A stretch of 64,000 nt of DNA from Metarhizium brunneum (lineage: Eukaryota > Ascomycota > Sordariomycetes > Hypocreales > Clavicipitaceae), in the NCBI RefSeq assembly GCF_013426205.1, contig NC_089427.1, forward strand, positions 434,001 through 498,000. Direction: 5' to 3'. The notes under the pieces were generated by a model. It did not search any database, had not been told where the DNA came from, and was given only the letters and a program-made list of their open reading frames with translations. The translations under genes and the position numbers were made by a program. This document shows, piece by piece, positions 1 through 11,156 of the stretch (position 1 is its first letter; every line of letters begins with the position of its first letter).

Positions 1-7
1 CGTCATA

Positions 8-2752
8 ATGAAGGATAACGGCAGAAACTTGGTGCAAAGTCTTACCTTGAACGAAATCAGGAGACAACTCAAAACTCGTCTTGAAGAGAGTGGACTGCTC
101 ACCGCGCCCGCGCCTGGAGTGTATGCGGCGTGCCAATGCCTCCAGTCGACGCCTCAAGATGGCTCTACATGGGTTCCATCGTTGCTTGGCTTGGCTGGAG
201 TATTCAAGAAGCGCTTTGAACAGTCTACACCGAGAGACATAAGAGACCTGAACCTGGCAATAAACTTGACCCTTGTAGGATTGCGGGCAACACCTGAAAA
301 CGACGGCCTCTACCGATCGGAACGGCTCCAATCACTATCGGAGCTGTTTTTCGCACGTTTTCGACACACCAGGTCGATGGACGACTTGGATCGCACCATT
401 CAACTCCGAGAGCAGGCGTTGGTCCTCACATCCTCGACCGACACGGACTGGGTTGTCCAAGCACACAACCTCGGGAACTGCTATGGCGAGCGCTTCGACA
501 TGAACGGACATATTGACAACTTGAATCGATGCATCATGCTTCTTGAGGCGGCGGCTCGGCGTCAAGATATGCAGCTTGAAGGCGACATTCTATGCAACCT
601 GGCCTTTAGACTAGTGAGACGATCTGACCGGACGGGGTCTATGGACGATTTGAACAGTGCGGTCGCTGCTGGCGAGAGATCAACGAATCTGAGTGTGCAA
701 GGTCATGACCGGACCGAGCGAATAATATGTCTCGCAGCTTGTCTATCCAGGCGGTTCGAACGAGGAGGATCGATGAAAGACCTCGACCGTGGCGTGCAAC
801 TCTTGCGCAACGCGGTCAGCCTGATGCCTACGGACTACCCACATCGTGGCCAGACACTCAATAACCTTGGGGCAATGCTAGGCCTCAAGCATGGAATGAC
901 AAAATCAGCGGCAGATCTGGACGATGCCATCGAAGCCACCGGTAAAGCACTAGAAGCTCTTCCATCGGATCATCCCCTTCGAGTTCTAGCCTTGAGTAAC
1001 CTGTCTGTCTTTTTGAGGAGAAGGGCTTGCGAAGCGACCTGTAACGTGCAATCGAGGTGTCCGGCGAGGCAATAGACAGACTCCCTGTTGACCATGTGGA
1101 GCGGCCCTCGATGCTCAACAATCGGGCAGTATTCCTCTTGACGCGGATGAAACTCGACAACTCGACTTGTGACCAGGCACTCGCATTGGATCATCTCCAA
1201 CAGGGCTTGGACTGTCCAAACCACTCGTCCTACAACTCAGGCTACTCTGGCTCCAAGGTGTAGTGAAATCTTCACATCACGCTTGGACTAGCAGACAGCG
1301 GCTTCTATGCTATGTACAGCCGTGGAGCCTCTTCCTCTTCTTAGCCCCAAGTCTTTACAGCATCTAGACAAGCAACACGAGCTCAAGCACTTCCAGGGCC
1401 TCTCGTCAAGGGCTGCTTCAGCCGCCCTCAATCCCAATCTCGGTCCATTTCACGCGCTGCAGCTTCTTGAATCTGGGCGTAACATAATTTCGACCACGAT
1501 GATGGAGGTTCGGACCGACGTCTCGGTTCTTGAACAACAGCACCCGGACCTCGCGAAAGAATTCTGCAGTCTGCAGGACGTGTTTGACACACCAGACGGC
1601 ATGGCTGGAGTTTCTGGCACTTGGAGCAACAGAAACCAGGGAAAGCTCGGATCAGGAAGTCGTATGAAGGCAGATGGAGGTCTTCGGGACGTTCTTGGCA
1701 AGATGCGTCTTTGCCAAGGGTTCGAGCGCTTCGTTCTGCCGCCGACCGAGGACGAAATCAAGGCTGCCGCAAATCCCGATCCCATAGCTGTGATGAATGC
1801 CACCGCACATCACTCCGACGCGATCCTCATCACATAAAATCAGATCCGTGTGCTGGAGCTGCCAGACCTGAAACCTACGGAGATTCTTTCCCTACTCTCA
1901 CAAACTCGACAATCTGGTATGCACTCATCCTCTTCTACCTCGAAACTGTTAGGGCTGGTCTGGGATACGCTCTGTGAACCAGTTCTCGATGCCCTAGAGT
2001 ACCACTCTCCAGTTACAAATGACAACTGGCCGCGTGTATAGTGGATCCCGTCCACAGTTCAAGTGTCAATACTTCCTTTGCACGCTGCGGGACATGACGG
2101 GTCAAAAAGCCCAAGGTCTGTTCTCGACAGAGCCATGTCCTCGTACGCGACTTCCGTCAAGCAGCTGATACGCGGACTCGGGTCCCAGAACCGGCAATCT
2201 GCTGGTCCTCCGTCGGACAAGGCTCTCGTGATCGGCATGAGTGACACCCCGGGCTTCGGCCAAAGCGGAAGCCTCCCCTTTGCTGCGATTGAGGTTGCCA
2301 TGGTGGGGAGGGTCTGCTCGTCGTTGAAAATGCACCTTTCCAGGCCAGAGCTTCGCAGAGCCAGCGTACTAGACGAGCTGCGGTCGTGCCGGATTTTTCA
2401 TTTTGCCGGCCATGGAACGACGCATGAATCGGAGCCGTCGAAATGCGGTTTGCTTCTTGAAGATTGGCAGAGCAGTCTGTTGACTGTGGCGGACGTTCGA
2501 GACCTCAACCTGGAGACAGATCCGCCTTTTCTATGCTACTTGTCGGCATGTTCAACTGGTGCCAACTTGGCCAGCTCCAAATTGCCCGACGAAGCTATCA
2601 ACCTTGTCAGCGCCTTTCGGCTTGCAGGATTCAGACATGTAGTGAGAACCTTGTGGGAGGTGAGGGACAAGTCTTCTAATGATGCGGCTAGGGTATTGTA
2701 TGAAACAGTACGTAAGGAGGGGCTGACCGACTCAGCCATCTTAGACTATTAG
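8..2752 (+). pseudogene. Broken TPR-CHAT domain protein
   Basis: The N-terminal part (8 to about 1040) is a series of degenerate TPR-like units, each with a recurring SMDDLD-type turn. The C-terminal part is a CHAT (caspase-like) domain: the histidine motif HFAGHG lies near 2400 and the cysteine motif LSACSTG near 2545. One reading frame carries nearly everything, but the frame shifts out near 1040 and back near 1200. Three in-frame stops follow: TAG at 1289 and TAG at 2039, both where relatives would have tryptophan, and TAA at 1835. TGG to TAG and CAA to TAA are both CpA to TpA changes, the RIP signature. The end is cut short at 2752, where AT-rich DNA begins. The protein may also start left of the window. 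In the family, CHAT domains are proteases often tied to NLR or TPR scaffolds; this copy looks dead. Spliced-out introns are an unlikely alternative, because the reading frame on both sides of each stop keeps family sequence. Confidence 0.8.
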
Positions 2753-3040
2753 GTGAGCAGTCTAGGTATTTATATAGTAAAACTTCCTTATATTAGTATT
2801 AATATGCTTATATTGTAACACAAATAAAGGTATCATTTATAGCCAGGTATTAAAAGAAAAACGCGTTTAAAAGCAGCTCTAGTTAGTATATATATATAAT
2901 TATTATAGTATATTATAAGCTTAATTATATATCTTAAAGTATTATTAGAATCTTAAACTTAGCCTCCAGTTAAAATATATTATTAAGGCTATAATATTAA
3001 ATTAAAACACTATAATTATAGCTAGTAAGGAAACTCAAAT
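2753..3040. repeat. AT-rich RIP-like debris
   Basis: The stretch is almost entirely A and T with many TATA, ATTA and TTAT words and no open frame. It begins exactly where the CHAT reading frame ends. This is the look of a repeat degraded by RIP, so the missing end of the CHAT gene may lie in it. No element family can be named. Confidence 0.6.
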
Positions 3041-3370
3041 CTGCCAGAGATGGAAGAGGAGGAACTTCTATAGGATGGAAGGACAAGAGGCCTCGGGCCA
3101 TCTTTGACAATGTTGCAGAGGGGATTAGCAACGGCGTCTAGTCAATGCCATGAAAAGCAAGGTCGCTCGGCCACAGTCCTTGGAGCTGCAGCCTGTGGGA
3201 TTCAACATTGAATGTTGCCAAGTTCGTCTGCACGCTGGGCTCTTGGGAAGGGCGTCAAGTGTCACCCTGCCGCTCAAAACGGCGTTAAATATCAGCGATT
3301 TTGGTGAGCGAAACCGTGACACTAGGCCTTTAGGTATTATCTCTTGCTATTTATTTACTATTTAATATTA

Positions 3371-3568
3371 TTACATGTCTTGTTTGCCTTTCATCTCTTA
3401 CTATCTGTTTAATATTTATTATTATTATATGCCTTATTTACCTTTTATCTCTTACTATCTGCTCAACGTTGAATGTTCAATGTCGTCTCTGGTCAGGGTC
3501 GTAATAAATAAATACGACATTGTCTGGCAAGGGGTCTCGAGCACCACCACCGTAATAAATAAATACGA
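3371..3568. repeat. Short direct repeats in AT-rich DNA
   Basis: Two copies of a roughly 50-base unit containing CATCTCTTACTATCTG and TTATCTCTTACTATCTG stand side by side (about 3371-3422 and 3423-3470). Farther right the 18-base word CGTAATAAATAAATACGA occurs twice, at 3500-3517 and 3551-3568, and is itself an imperfect inverted repeat. No coding sequence is visible. The stretch 3041-3340 is less AT-rich but holds only broken frames. Confidence 0.55.
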
Positions 3569-3868
3569 TTTCATACTGTTGAACGGGCCTTGATGACCCT
3601 CGCACGTTACGTTGCCTTTGACCACGCTGCCTCACAAGTCACGAATATACATGATTCGGTGGTTGTCAATAATGCCTTCTTGTTCTCATCTTGGTCTGCT
3701 AGACACCGAATTCACATCCTCGCCATCAAAGCCTACCACGTACATCCCAAGACTAATATATGTAATGAATACCATGACTTTTTTTCCAATTCCACACTTT
3801 ACTCTGCTCGGTATGCTAGCAAGTAAGTCCTTTCATCCCCTCTCTTGGCCTACTATGCTACAGCAAAG

Positions 3869-6707
3869 CTATTTGGCGTACCCATTCGCCTTGACCCAGC
3901 CAGCCACATCCTCCTTGTCGCGAGACAGCCACGAAATCTTGGACCGGATCGCGTCTATGCTCTGGGCGAGCGACTGGTCGTATCCATTGTTGTTCTTGGC
4001 CCCAAAGAACTTCTCCACGCGCTCAAGCTGCTTCTGCGTCGTGAACCCAGACGTCATAATGTTGACCATGGAGCCGAGCATGGGCAGGGTCGGCGGCAAC
4101 TTCTCGTAGAGCGCCGCCCAGTTCTCCTCCATCCAGCTGTACAGGGCCTCGATTCCCTCTGCGTGGGCGCGCAACCCAATGACGGGCATGTACACGTCTT
4201 GCGTCTTGACCTCGGGGCTGAAGAGGAGGTCCAGCGTGCGCTTGATGAGCTCCGGCTGCTTGGCGCGCCCAAAGCTGCGCAGACAAGTGTTGCGCTCGTC
4301 CGAGTTGGTTGATGATCGGTAAAAGTTGAGAATCTTGTCGTACTGTTTCCATCAGTCAAGTCAGTAACATGTAAAGTAAGTGCACATCGCGGCATCTGGA
4401 AACGAGAGTTAAAAAAGAAAGAAGCTCTTACCTCTTCAATCCCGCCGTATCGCAAGGCAATGGCAAACACGCTCTTGCGGATGTTGGGGTGGATGGCCGA
4501 CTTGTCACCAGCCATAAACTTGTTGAACATGTCCTTGGAGGCGTCGATAATCTTCTGGTCACCGCTGAGACCGGCGGCCTCGAAAAGCACCGCCTTGAAC
4601 TGCTGCTCAATGTGGCCGTCCTTGTCGGAGAATTGCCAGCCCAGCTTGTGCGCCTTGGGGCTGATCAGGTCGCGCTGGAACGCCTTCAGGCCCTCGGTGA
4701 CCTCTTCAGCCTCAAACACCCAGGCGCTCTGGATTGCCCCGAGGCGGGCCACAATCTCGTTCCAGACAACAAACTCGTTTTCAGAGTCGAAGCCCTTCAG
4801 TAGGTTGAGCACACCAGACGTCTTCTGGTACCCGGAAGTGGCAAGAGCACCGGCGTCGGCAATCATACCAGCGCGGTCCTCGACAGAGAGGAGGCCATCC
4901 TTGGCAGCCTGGCCGAGCTTCTCCAGACGAGCAGGCGAGTACGAGGTTCGGAAAATCCCCGTGTGGTTGGCGTTGAGCTTGAAAAAGTCTTTGCTGGGGA
5001 TCTTGAAGTCCTTCTCGCGCTCAGTGAGGGCAATTTCGCCATCGACGCCGTCCTTGGTGCGAAGACCCAGGAAGACAGGGTACAAAATCTTGTCCTCCTC
5101 GGGCTTGGTGTCACCAGTTCGCAAGAATCGGTTCTGCTTGACGTGAATGGAGCTGTCGGCGCCGTTCTCAGTAACAGTCAAGACGGGATACCCGACCTCC
5201 TTGGTCCATGCGTTCATGATTTCTTGAATATTCTTGCCACTGACTTCGCTGAGGGAAGCCCACAGGTCGCCCGTTTGCGTGTTGCCGTAGGCGTGCTTCT
5301 TCAGGTACCGACGAACTCCCTCGAGGAAGGTCTCCTCGCCAAGGTAAGTAGAGACCATGCGAAGAACGCAGGAGCCTTTGGAGTAAGAGATGGCGTCGAA
5401 AATCTGGTTAATCTCATCGGCGCGCTTGACGGGCACCTCAATCGGATGGGAGCTACGGAGGGAGTCGAGAGACAGAGCGGACTGCAGATTGTCCGTGACA
5501 TAATTCTCCCAAACCTTCCACTCCGGGTAGAAGACATTGGAGGAGTACTAAAGCATGTTAGCAAAATGATTGGTCGATTCAGCGGCAGGGGCTGTGTGAG
5601 AATTGAATCACGAGTCTCGGTACATACCCATGAAGTCCACGTGGCGAAGCCCTCGTTTAGCCAGAGACCCTCCCACCAGTCCATGGTGACGAGGTTGCCA
5701 AACCACTGATGAGCCAGCTCGTGCTGAACAACCTCGGCGACACGCTCCTTGGTGGCAGCACTGCTGGTCTTCTCGTCGAGAAGCAGGTCGACCACACGGT
5801 AGGTGACGAGGCCCCAGTTCTCCATGGCGCCCTGGGCAAAGTCGGGAATGGCCACCTGGTCCATCTTGGGGAGGGGGAACTCGATGCCAAAAACCTTTTC
5901 GTAGAATTCCAGGGTTCGAACGGCAAGGTCCAGAGAGAATCGGCCATGCTCAATGTCCTGGCCTGGCGGGGCATAGACACGGACAGGGACACGGAACTTT
6001 GTGGACTCGACATAGTTGAGCTCGCCAACAATGAAGGCGACAAGGTAGGTAGACATGAGGGGAGAGGTGTTGAAGTGAACAGCCTTTTTGGTGGTGCCGC
6101 TCATGGTGGACTGGACTTGTTCCTCCTTGGCAACATCCATGTTGCTCAAGCAAGTCAGGTTCTTGTCAGCTATGAGGGTGACGGTGAACTTGGCCTTGAG
6201 AGCGGGCTCATCGAAGCAGGGGAAGGCCCTGCGGCAGTCGGTAGCCTCCATCTGGGTGCAAGCCAGGATGCCTTCAGATCCGTCGTCGCGCTTGTAGGTG
6301 GATCGGTAGAAGCCGGCCATCTTGTCGTTGAGCTGGCCGGTGAATTTGATCTCGAGCTGAGCCTGGGAGCCCTTGCGAAGGACATGGCCGTCAAAGTCGA
6401 ACTTGGTGACCTGGGTGGGCTCATGGAAGGAAACCTTGGGGGCATGGTCGACAGTCTGTCCGTCGGCGGACAGCTTGGAACTGTGGACGTCGAGCTCGAG
6501 AGTGTTGAGGGAGACGGAGCTGGATTCTTGGGCAACATCGAGGTCAATGACGACGGTACCGTCAAAGGTCAGCTTGTCGAAGTCGGGCTCGAGAGTAACG
6601 TGGTAATGGCGGGGGATGACGTTGGAAGGGAGAAGCTCGCGGCCGTGGGTGCTACCAGGAGCGGCACCGCCGCCGGTCTGGTCGACACCAGCTTGGGCTC
6701 TGCACAT
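3869..6707 (-). CDS. M1 family aminopeptidase (Ape2/Aap1-like)
   Basis: A zinc aminopeptidase that removes single N-terminal residues from peptides. Three exons join in frame: 6707-5628, 5547-4432 and 4342-3869, with introns of 80 and 89 bases (GTATGT...TTTAG and GTAAGA...ACAG), giving about 889 aa. Visible marks are the substrate-anchoring GAMENWG motif and the zinc site HELAHQW with its distal glutamate in NEGFA, followed by an ERAP1-like C-terminal helical domain. The ATG at 6707 begins with MCRAQAGVDQ, which fits cytosolic members. The frame stays open 65 codons further upstream without any ATG and is rich in Arg, Ser and His there, so a spliced upstream exon giving a mitochondrial form is possible. 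Length matches the family. All key residues are present. Confidence 0.93.
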
Positions 6708-9320
6708 GTTGTCGAGGTGTCTTCGGTAAGAGCAATGGCGAAGTTGACGGTGAGGCCAGCAGTTGGGTCCGAGAGAATGCCGAATTCGAGAGGAGACGAG
6801 AGACGGACGGGGGCGGGCGACTGTGGATGCCAATCTCTTATGAAGACGAAGCCTGAGGAAAGAAATGTAGGTGTCAGCGGATTCTCTGATAGCTCCAAGT
6901 GCTCAAGCCAAAGGTGGAAGGTGGAAGCTATTGTCATGGTGTAAGTGGAAGCGAGCCGAAGTCAAGGTGGAGCGGGGATGCGTGGTGGCGTGCGGGTTCG
7001 GCTGAGAGAGGGGGGCATGGTGTCACAACATGGGACAAGATGAGGTGTAGTACCAGGACAAGCTCCAATAGAGTAATGAGGGGTTCTGAAACCTCTGGTC
7101 GTCGTGCGTGAGTGGTGCAGTTTGATACGGCAGACTTTTCCGCGGTGTGGTCAATGTTTGGAGGTTTGGAGGTTTGGACTTTGGAGGGGTCAAAACGAGG
7201 GGAAAGCCGCATCAAAGTGCGGAGTAGGCTCAAGCTTCAATGTTGGCGATTGGCCGCAGCTTCGAGGCAAAAGGGCTGATTTGATGTTGCCGTTTTTGCT
7301 CACCCGGTCATGGCATGCATCAACAATCCATAAGGCCCGCACTAGCAGGATTTGGGCTGAACTCGACAAAGCATGGCAATTTCAACAACAATACCACGCC
7401 AACCAGCCACGGCTGACGACGGCCTGGGTTTTCATTCTCGAGGAAAAAAAGTATTCAAATGTCAATTGTACTGGAAGCGCGCAGACGTACTGTTGGGTCG
7501 TGCTCAAGCTGCCGTAGCCGTTGCCGTTGTCCGGGCCCGTGAGCCGTCGCCATGTTGGTTCGCGCAGATTCGGCGTAGGACGTGCAGAAACAGCCGATGT
7601 TATCCTGCGCTTTGCCGTCTGCACGGAAACCTGCAATGAAGTCATGCGTCGGCATGCATTAGGCACAGTCATGATGGAGGGCCGCACCGACATGGTGCAT
7701 GACGGCCAGAGTCCGACGTCGAGGATAGGGAACAAAAAGGGTTGCATATAAATAATAGCAAAGCGAATAATGATGCAATGTGCTGGGCCGAGATGTTGCA
7801 GTAGAGCAGAAATGAGAAGCCGCCAAGATTTGGCGGTGCGCTCTCAGATGAGAAGAATGCGTGAGAAACGACTGCGTGCCCCCTTTAGCCTCGAGGCCTT
7901 GGAGCTGACATGTCCTGCGTCCTGCTCGCCTCAGACAACCAGATTCGGCGCAATTGCTTGATTGAAGAGCCGGAAGCACGCGCACAGCACTATGACTAGT
8001 AGTCAAGCCGACAGCGCCGTCGGGATACAGTGTCTGGTCTGGTTGTGTCCCGGCGCAGGCAAGCATATGGCATTGATGAGAGCATCGCGAAATGAAATTT
8101 TGGCATCGGAACATGCGACGGACGGCCATTGGACGGCTGGGCACGGCACACCTGCAGCCACCACCTATGAGAATCGCCGCTTGGCCCGTTGTGGGGCCTC
8201 CTTGTCAATTTGTCACTCCCGATTCCTTTGGCTCCAAATCTCACTTCTCCACGTTGACCCCTTGATGGCAACAAGTGACCTCGGGTGCCCACTGCTATTG
8301 TAAAGGATAAAGAGACATGACAGTCAAGTATTAAATTCTGGTCAAGTGCTTGAATACTATGACAGCGGGCGACACACGATCCATTCGAAGCAGGCGCAGG
8401 CGCATCTCCGTCTCTCGCCCTTCCAAGGTTGCCTTGTCGCTCCTCGCGCCACCAGGCTATCCCGTTACCACCATCAGCATCACACACTGCCTGGCTGCGT
8501 CTTGAAATCGTAATCCCATCAAAGACGGATAGACCCGCGGCGCTCGGTGCTCCAACAGCACCAGTTCTTGCCTCCATCGACATGCGCCTAAACTAGTCCA
8601 AGGCCGCTAGCCATAATTACTTCTCGCCCACGAGCAAACCTTGTCGTCTGGTAGTTGAAAATAGTCTCAGACGTCTGAAAGCGCTCTCATATCCAACTGG
8701 GAAAATGGGAGGGAAAGGGACGACAGGTATTCCGTTGTGATGCCGGACGCAGATGTGGTCGTTCCCAAACCCGATGCTTGTCCAACAAGAAGTCGTAAAA
8801 ATATCAACATGTCTCCTTGCCTGGCACCGAAATGGCTTCCATCATGTCCACTCGGGCCTTGCCACCCTCGAAAATTAGCTGCCGCCGCGCAATTAGTCTG
8901 CTAGTCATAATAGCCAGACCACTAGACCTTTTCTACTTCAAAAAGGTATGCCAACATGCTGCGGCATATCCCACAGTTAACACCAGCTTGAAACTTTGCA
9001 CTGCTCCGTGCGGGAGGCGGTGGTCGGCACTAGCGGCCATCTAGAAGGCATATCTAACGATAATAGGCATGTCCAACGGCCTTGAAAGACGAAAGGCCGG
9101 CCATGCGACGTGCGTATAACGCTACTTTTGCCTCGCTTGGCACTTTGCGTGCTTTGGTCCGTGCAAGTCTTGATGGATTCGCGAACACACCTTCCATCCC
9201 TGCCGTTTGTACAGGCAAAGACAAACGTCCAAGTTTCTACTACACACGCCGGCCTGCAAAATATGGAATAGCCGCAATGTGGTCATCGGGCAAGTCCGTC
9301 TCAACTCGAGGCTCACGGGG
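6708..9320. other. Intergenic region, no supported gene
   Basis: Divergent spacer between the aminopeptidase and the G1 peptidase. Short open frames exist on both strands (the longest is about 195 codons near 8.0-8.6 kb), but they lack recognisable domains and consistent codon use. The first 200 bases probably hold the aminopeptidase 5' leader. I see no repeats or RNA genes. Confidence 0.6.
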
Positions 9321-9328
9321 TATATAAG
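9321..9328 (+). promoter_or_regulatory. TATA box of the G1 peptidase gene
   Basis: TATATAAG lies 109 bases upstream of the ATG at 9430, in the right place for a core promoter, with no competing gene start nearby. Confidence 0.65.
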
Positions 9329-9429
9329 CCCAGACTTGGGCCTCGTTGACCTCGCTCCCGGCAGACAACCCATCACCAGAACACCATCCCGCAAACCCCT
9401 ACAGCCAAGAAATAACCTCCAATCTCGAC

Positions 9430-10131
9430 ATGAAGTTGTCAGCAATCAGCGCAGCCGCTTGCATCCTCAGCGTCCTAGCAGCCCCCGGACCCGGGAGACC
9501 CCCCGACAGCCTCGCCGCCCGTCAAGTGCAGCAGCCCTGGGCCGGCGCCGTCCAGCAAGGCCAAGGCCTCAGCTACGTCACGGGAACGGTGAGAGTGCCC
9601 CGGATCGCAGGGCAGCCCTCGCGCTCCGCCGTAGCGGCGTGGGTCGGCATCGACGGGCTCCGCTGCCGCCGGGCGATTCTCCAAACGGGCCTCAGCTTCT
9701 ACGGCGACGGCGCCGTGGTCCCCTGGTACGAGTGGTGGCCGGCGCCGTCGCACGCGTACCCGGGTCCCGCGTTCCGCGCGTCCCCCGGCGATCTGGTCCG
9801 GATGAGCGTCCACGCGTGGTCGGCCACCTCGGGCAACGCCACGCTGGAGAACCTCTCGACGGGGCAGGTTGTTGCGCGGGAGCTTTACGGCCAGGCGCCG
9901 CTTTGCGGTACCGACGCTGACTTTGTGCTGGAGGACTTTGGTGATTACACGGGCGGGCATGTGCCGCTGGTGAATTTCGGCGAGATTGATATTTGGAATA
10001 CGTGGGCGTATGGGAGTAGTGGGTGGGTGGACGCCGAGGGGGCGAGTATCGTGAATTTGGAGATTGACAATAGGGTGCGGTCGAGCTGCGGCTCAAACGC
10101 TAATGGCGTAAGGTGCGATTATCTTTGGTAG
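9430..10131 (+). CDS. Secreted G1 glutamic peptidase (eqolisin)
   Basis: Acid endopeptidase of the scytalidoglutamic peptidase / aspergillopepsin II family, secreted. The 233-aa protein has no introns. Residues 1 to about 18 form a signal peptide (MKLSAISAAACILSVLAAP). The family motif WVGIDG is followed by ILQTG, which holds the catalytic glutamine, then YEWWP, and later DFVLEDF, which holds the catalytic glutamate. Four cysteines are seen after the signal peptide. The propeptide is unusually short, some 15 to 20 residues before the first strand (VQQPWAGAV), whereas relatives usually have about 40 to 60. The start is chosen because the in-frame upstream extension to 9346 would hide the signal peptide. 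Such enzymes serve nutrient acquisition at low pH and are often pH-regulated. Family certain; activity inferred. Confidence 0.92.
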   Translation: MKLSAISAAACILSVLAAPGPGRPPDSLAARQVQQPWAGAVQQGQGLSYVTGTVRVPRIAGQPSRSAVAAWVGIDGLRCRRAILQTGLSFYGDGAVVPWYEWWPAPSHAYPGPAFRASPGDLVRMSVHAWSATSGNATLENLSTGQVVARELYGQAPLCGTDADFVLEDFGDYTGGHVPLVNFGEIDIWNTWAYGSSGWVDAEGASIVNLEIDNRVRSSCGSNANGVRCDYLW

Positions 10132-11156
10132 ATGGGAGGCGGAATCGGACAAGGCGTTGATGACTCCGATGCTGAGAGGGATGCTGATCCTTATGTCAAG
10201 GGACTGTTGGGACGCGGCTGAGAGACTTGGTCCTGGCTGAATATAAAACTCACACTTCTGTCGGAATATGTTAAGAATGATTGACATTAATTGATGAATG
10301 TTCTAAGACGTGCTCTATTCTTGTAGTTCTCATACTGGACAATCTGCTCATGGATATTTTCAACGGTTCGCGGCCCCGGGCATATTTCATCCAAAAGACT
10401 GACCACTTTTTCATCCTGTTGGCCTTTGCCGTCTAGTAGCCACAAATATGCGGTTGCAGCCGGTTTCCGCAACGTCTGCCTGACCATCTTATCTCTTACA
10501 TCCATTACAAATGGGCGTGGCGTGTGAAGCGCAGGACATGCTTCATGGTAATGCCACAAACCTCGACGTATTTGGTTAAAAGTAGCTGTTTTCAACGTGG
10601 GAGGTATCCTGTGTTTCTCCTATGGCCGATTTGGCCGGCATGGATAGACACCGGGCGTTCTCAGGGGCGCATTGCACATGCGTGCTGGAGCTGGCATCAT
10701 GTTCTATCGGCTTAAAAGACCGAAGTTGACATTGTAGCGACATTCAGGCTCGTAGCTCATGTGCGTAATCCTCCCCTGGCATCAGATATGTAGGCCTCCG
10801 GGAGAGCCGCCAAATATCCGGCTGATGTACCAAAGGGTAGGCCGCCGCAGGACCGCATCTCATCAAGCCAATACTGTCTCCATCCAGCATATGGGGGCGG
10901 TACATTGAAGCCTGCAAATGCAATGCATCCGATGCAATACCGGAAACGACTCGGCGAAACGCGGCCAATGGAGAAAGTTGGGTGTGTTTCACTAACGAAT
11001 CCGACTAGATGGCTAAGCCATATGGCCGAAATGGGGCGGATTTCCTCGCCCTAAAGCACCTGTTGCAGGGAGGCATCTTTTTGTGTTTGTAGTGGCTAGG
11101 CCCTAGGCCGTGACCTGAACTAGAGGGTTCATGGTTGTTGTGCGACAGTTTCAGAT
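10132..11156. other. Intergenic region, one doubtful short frame
   Basis: Spacer between the G1 peptidase and the DUF7053 gene. A 102-codon frame on the minus strand (10595-10287) reads like a plausible protein fragment, but no domain is recognised and no splice partner is evident, so it is not called. Nothing else is seen. Confidence 0.5.

Noticed and set aside
5709..6944. 411-codon frame on the plus strand
   Set aside because: It is antisense to the first aminopeptidase exon; its Gly/Val/Leu/Glu composition is the mirror of a GC-rich coding strand, and no domain is visible.
7996..8583. 195-codon frame on the minus strand
   Set aside because: No recognisable domain, start or splice partners; composition is that of random GC-rich DNA.
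10287..10595. 102-codon frame on the minus strand
   Set aside because: Reads plausibly, but no family, no promoter signal and no neighbouring exon could be identified.
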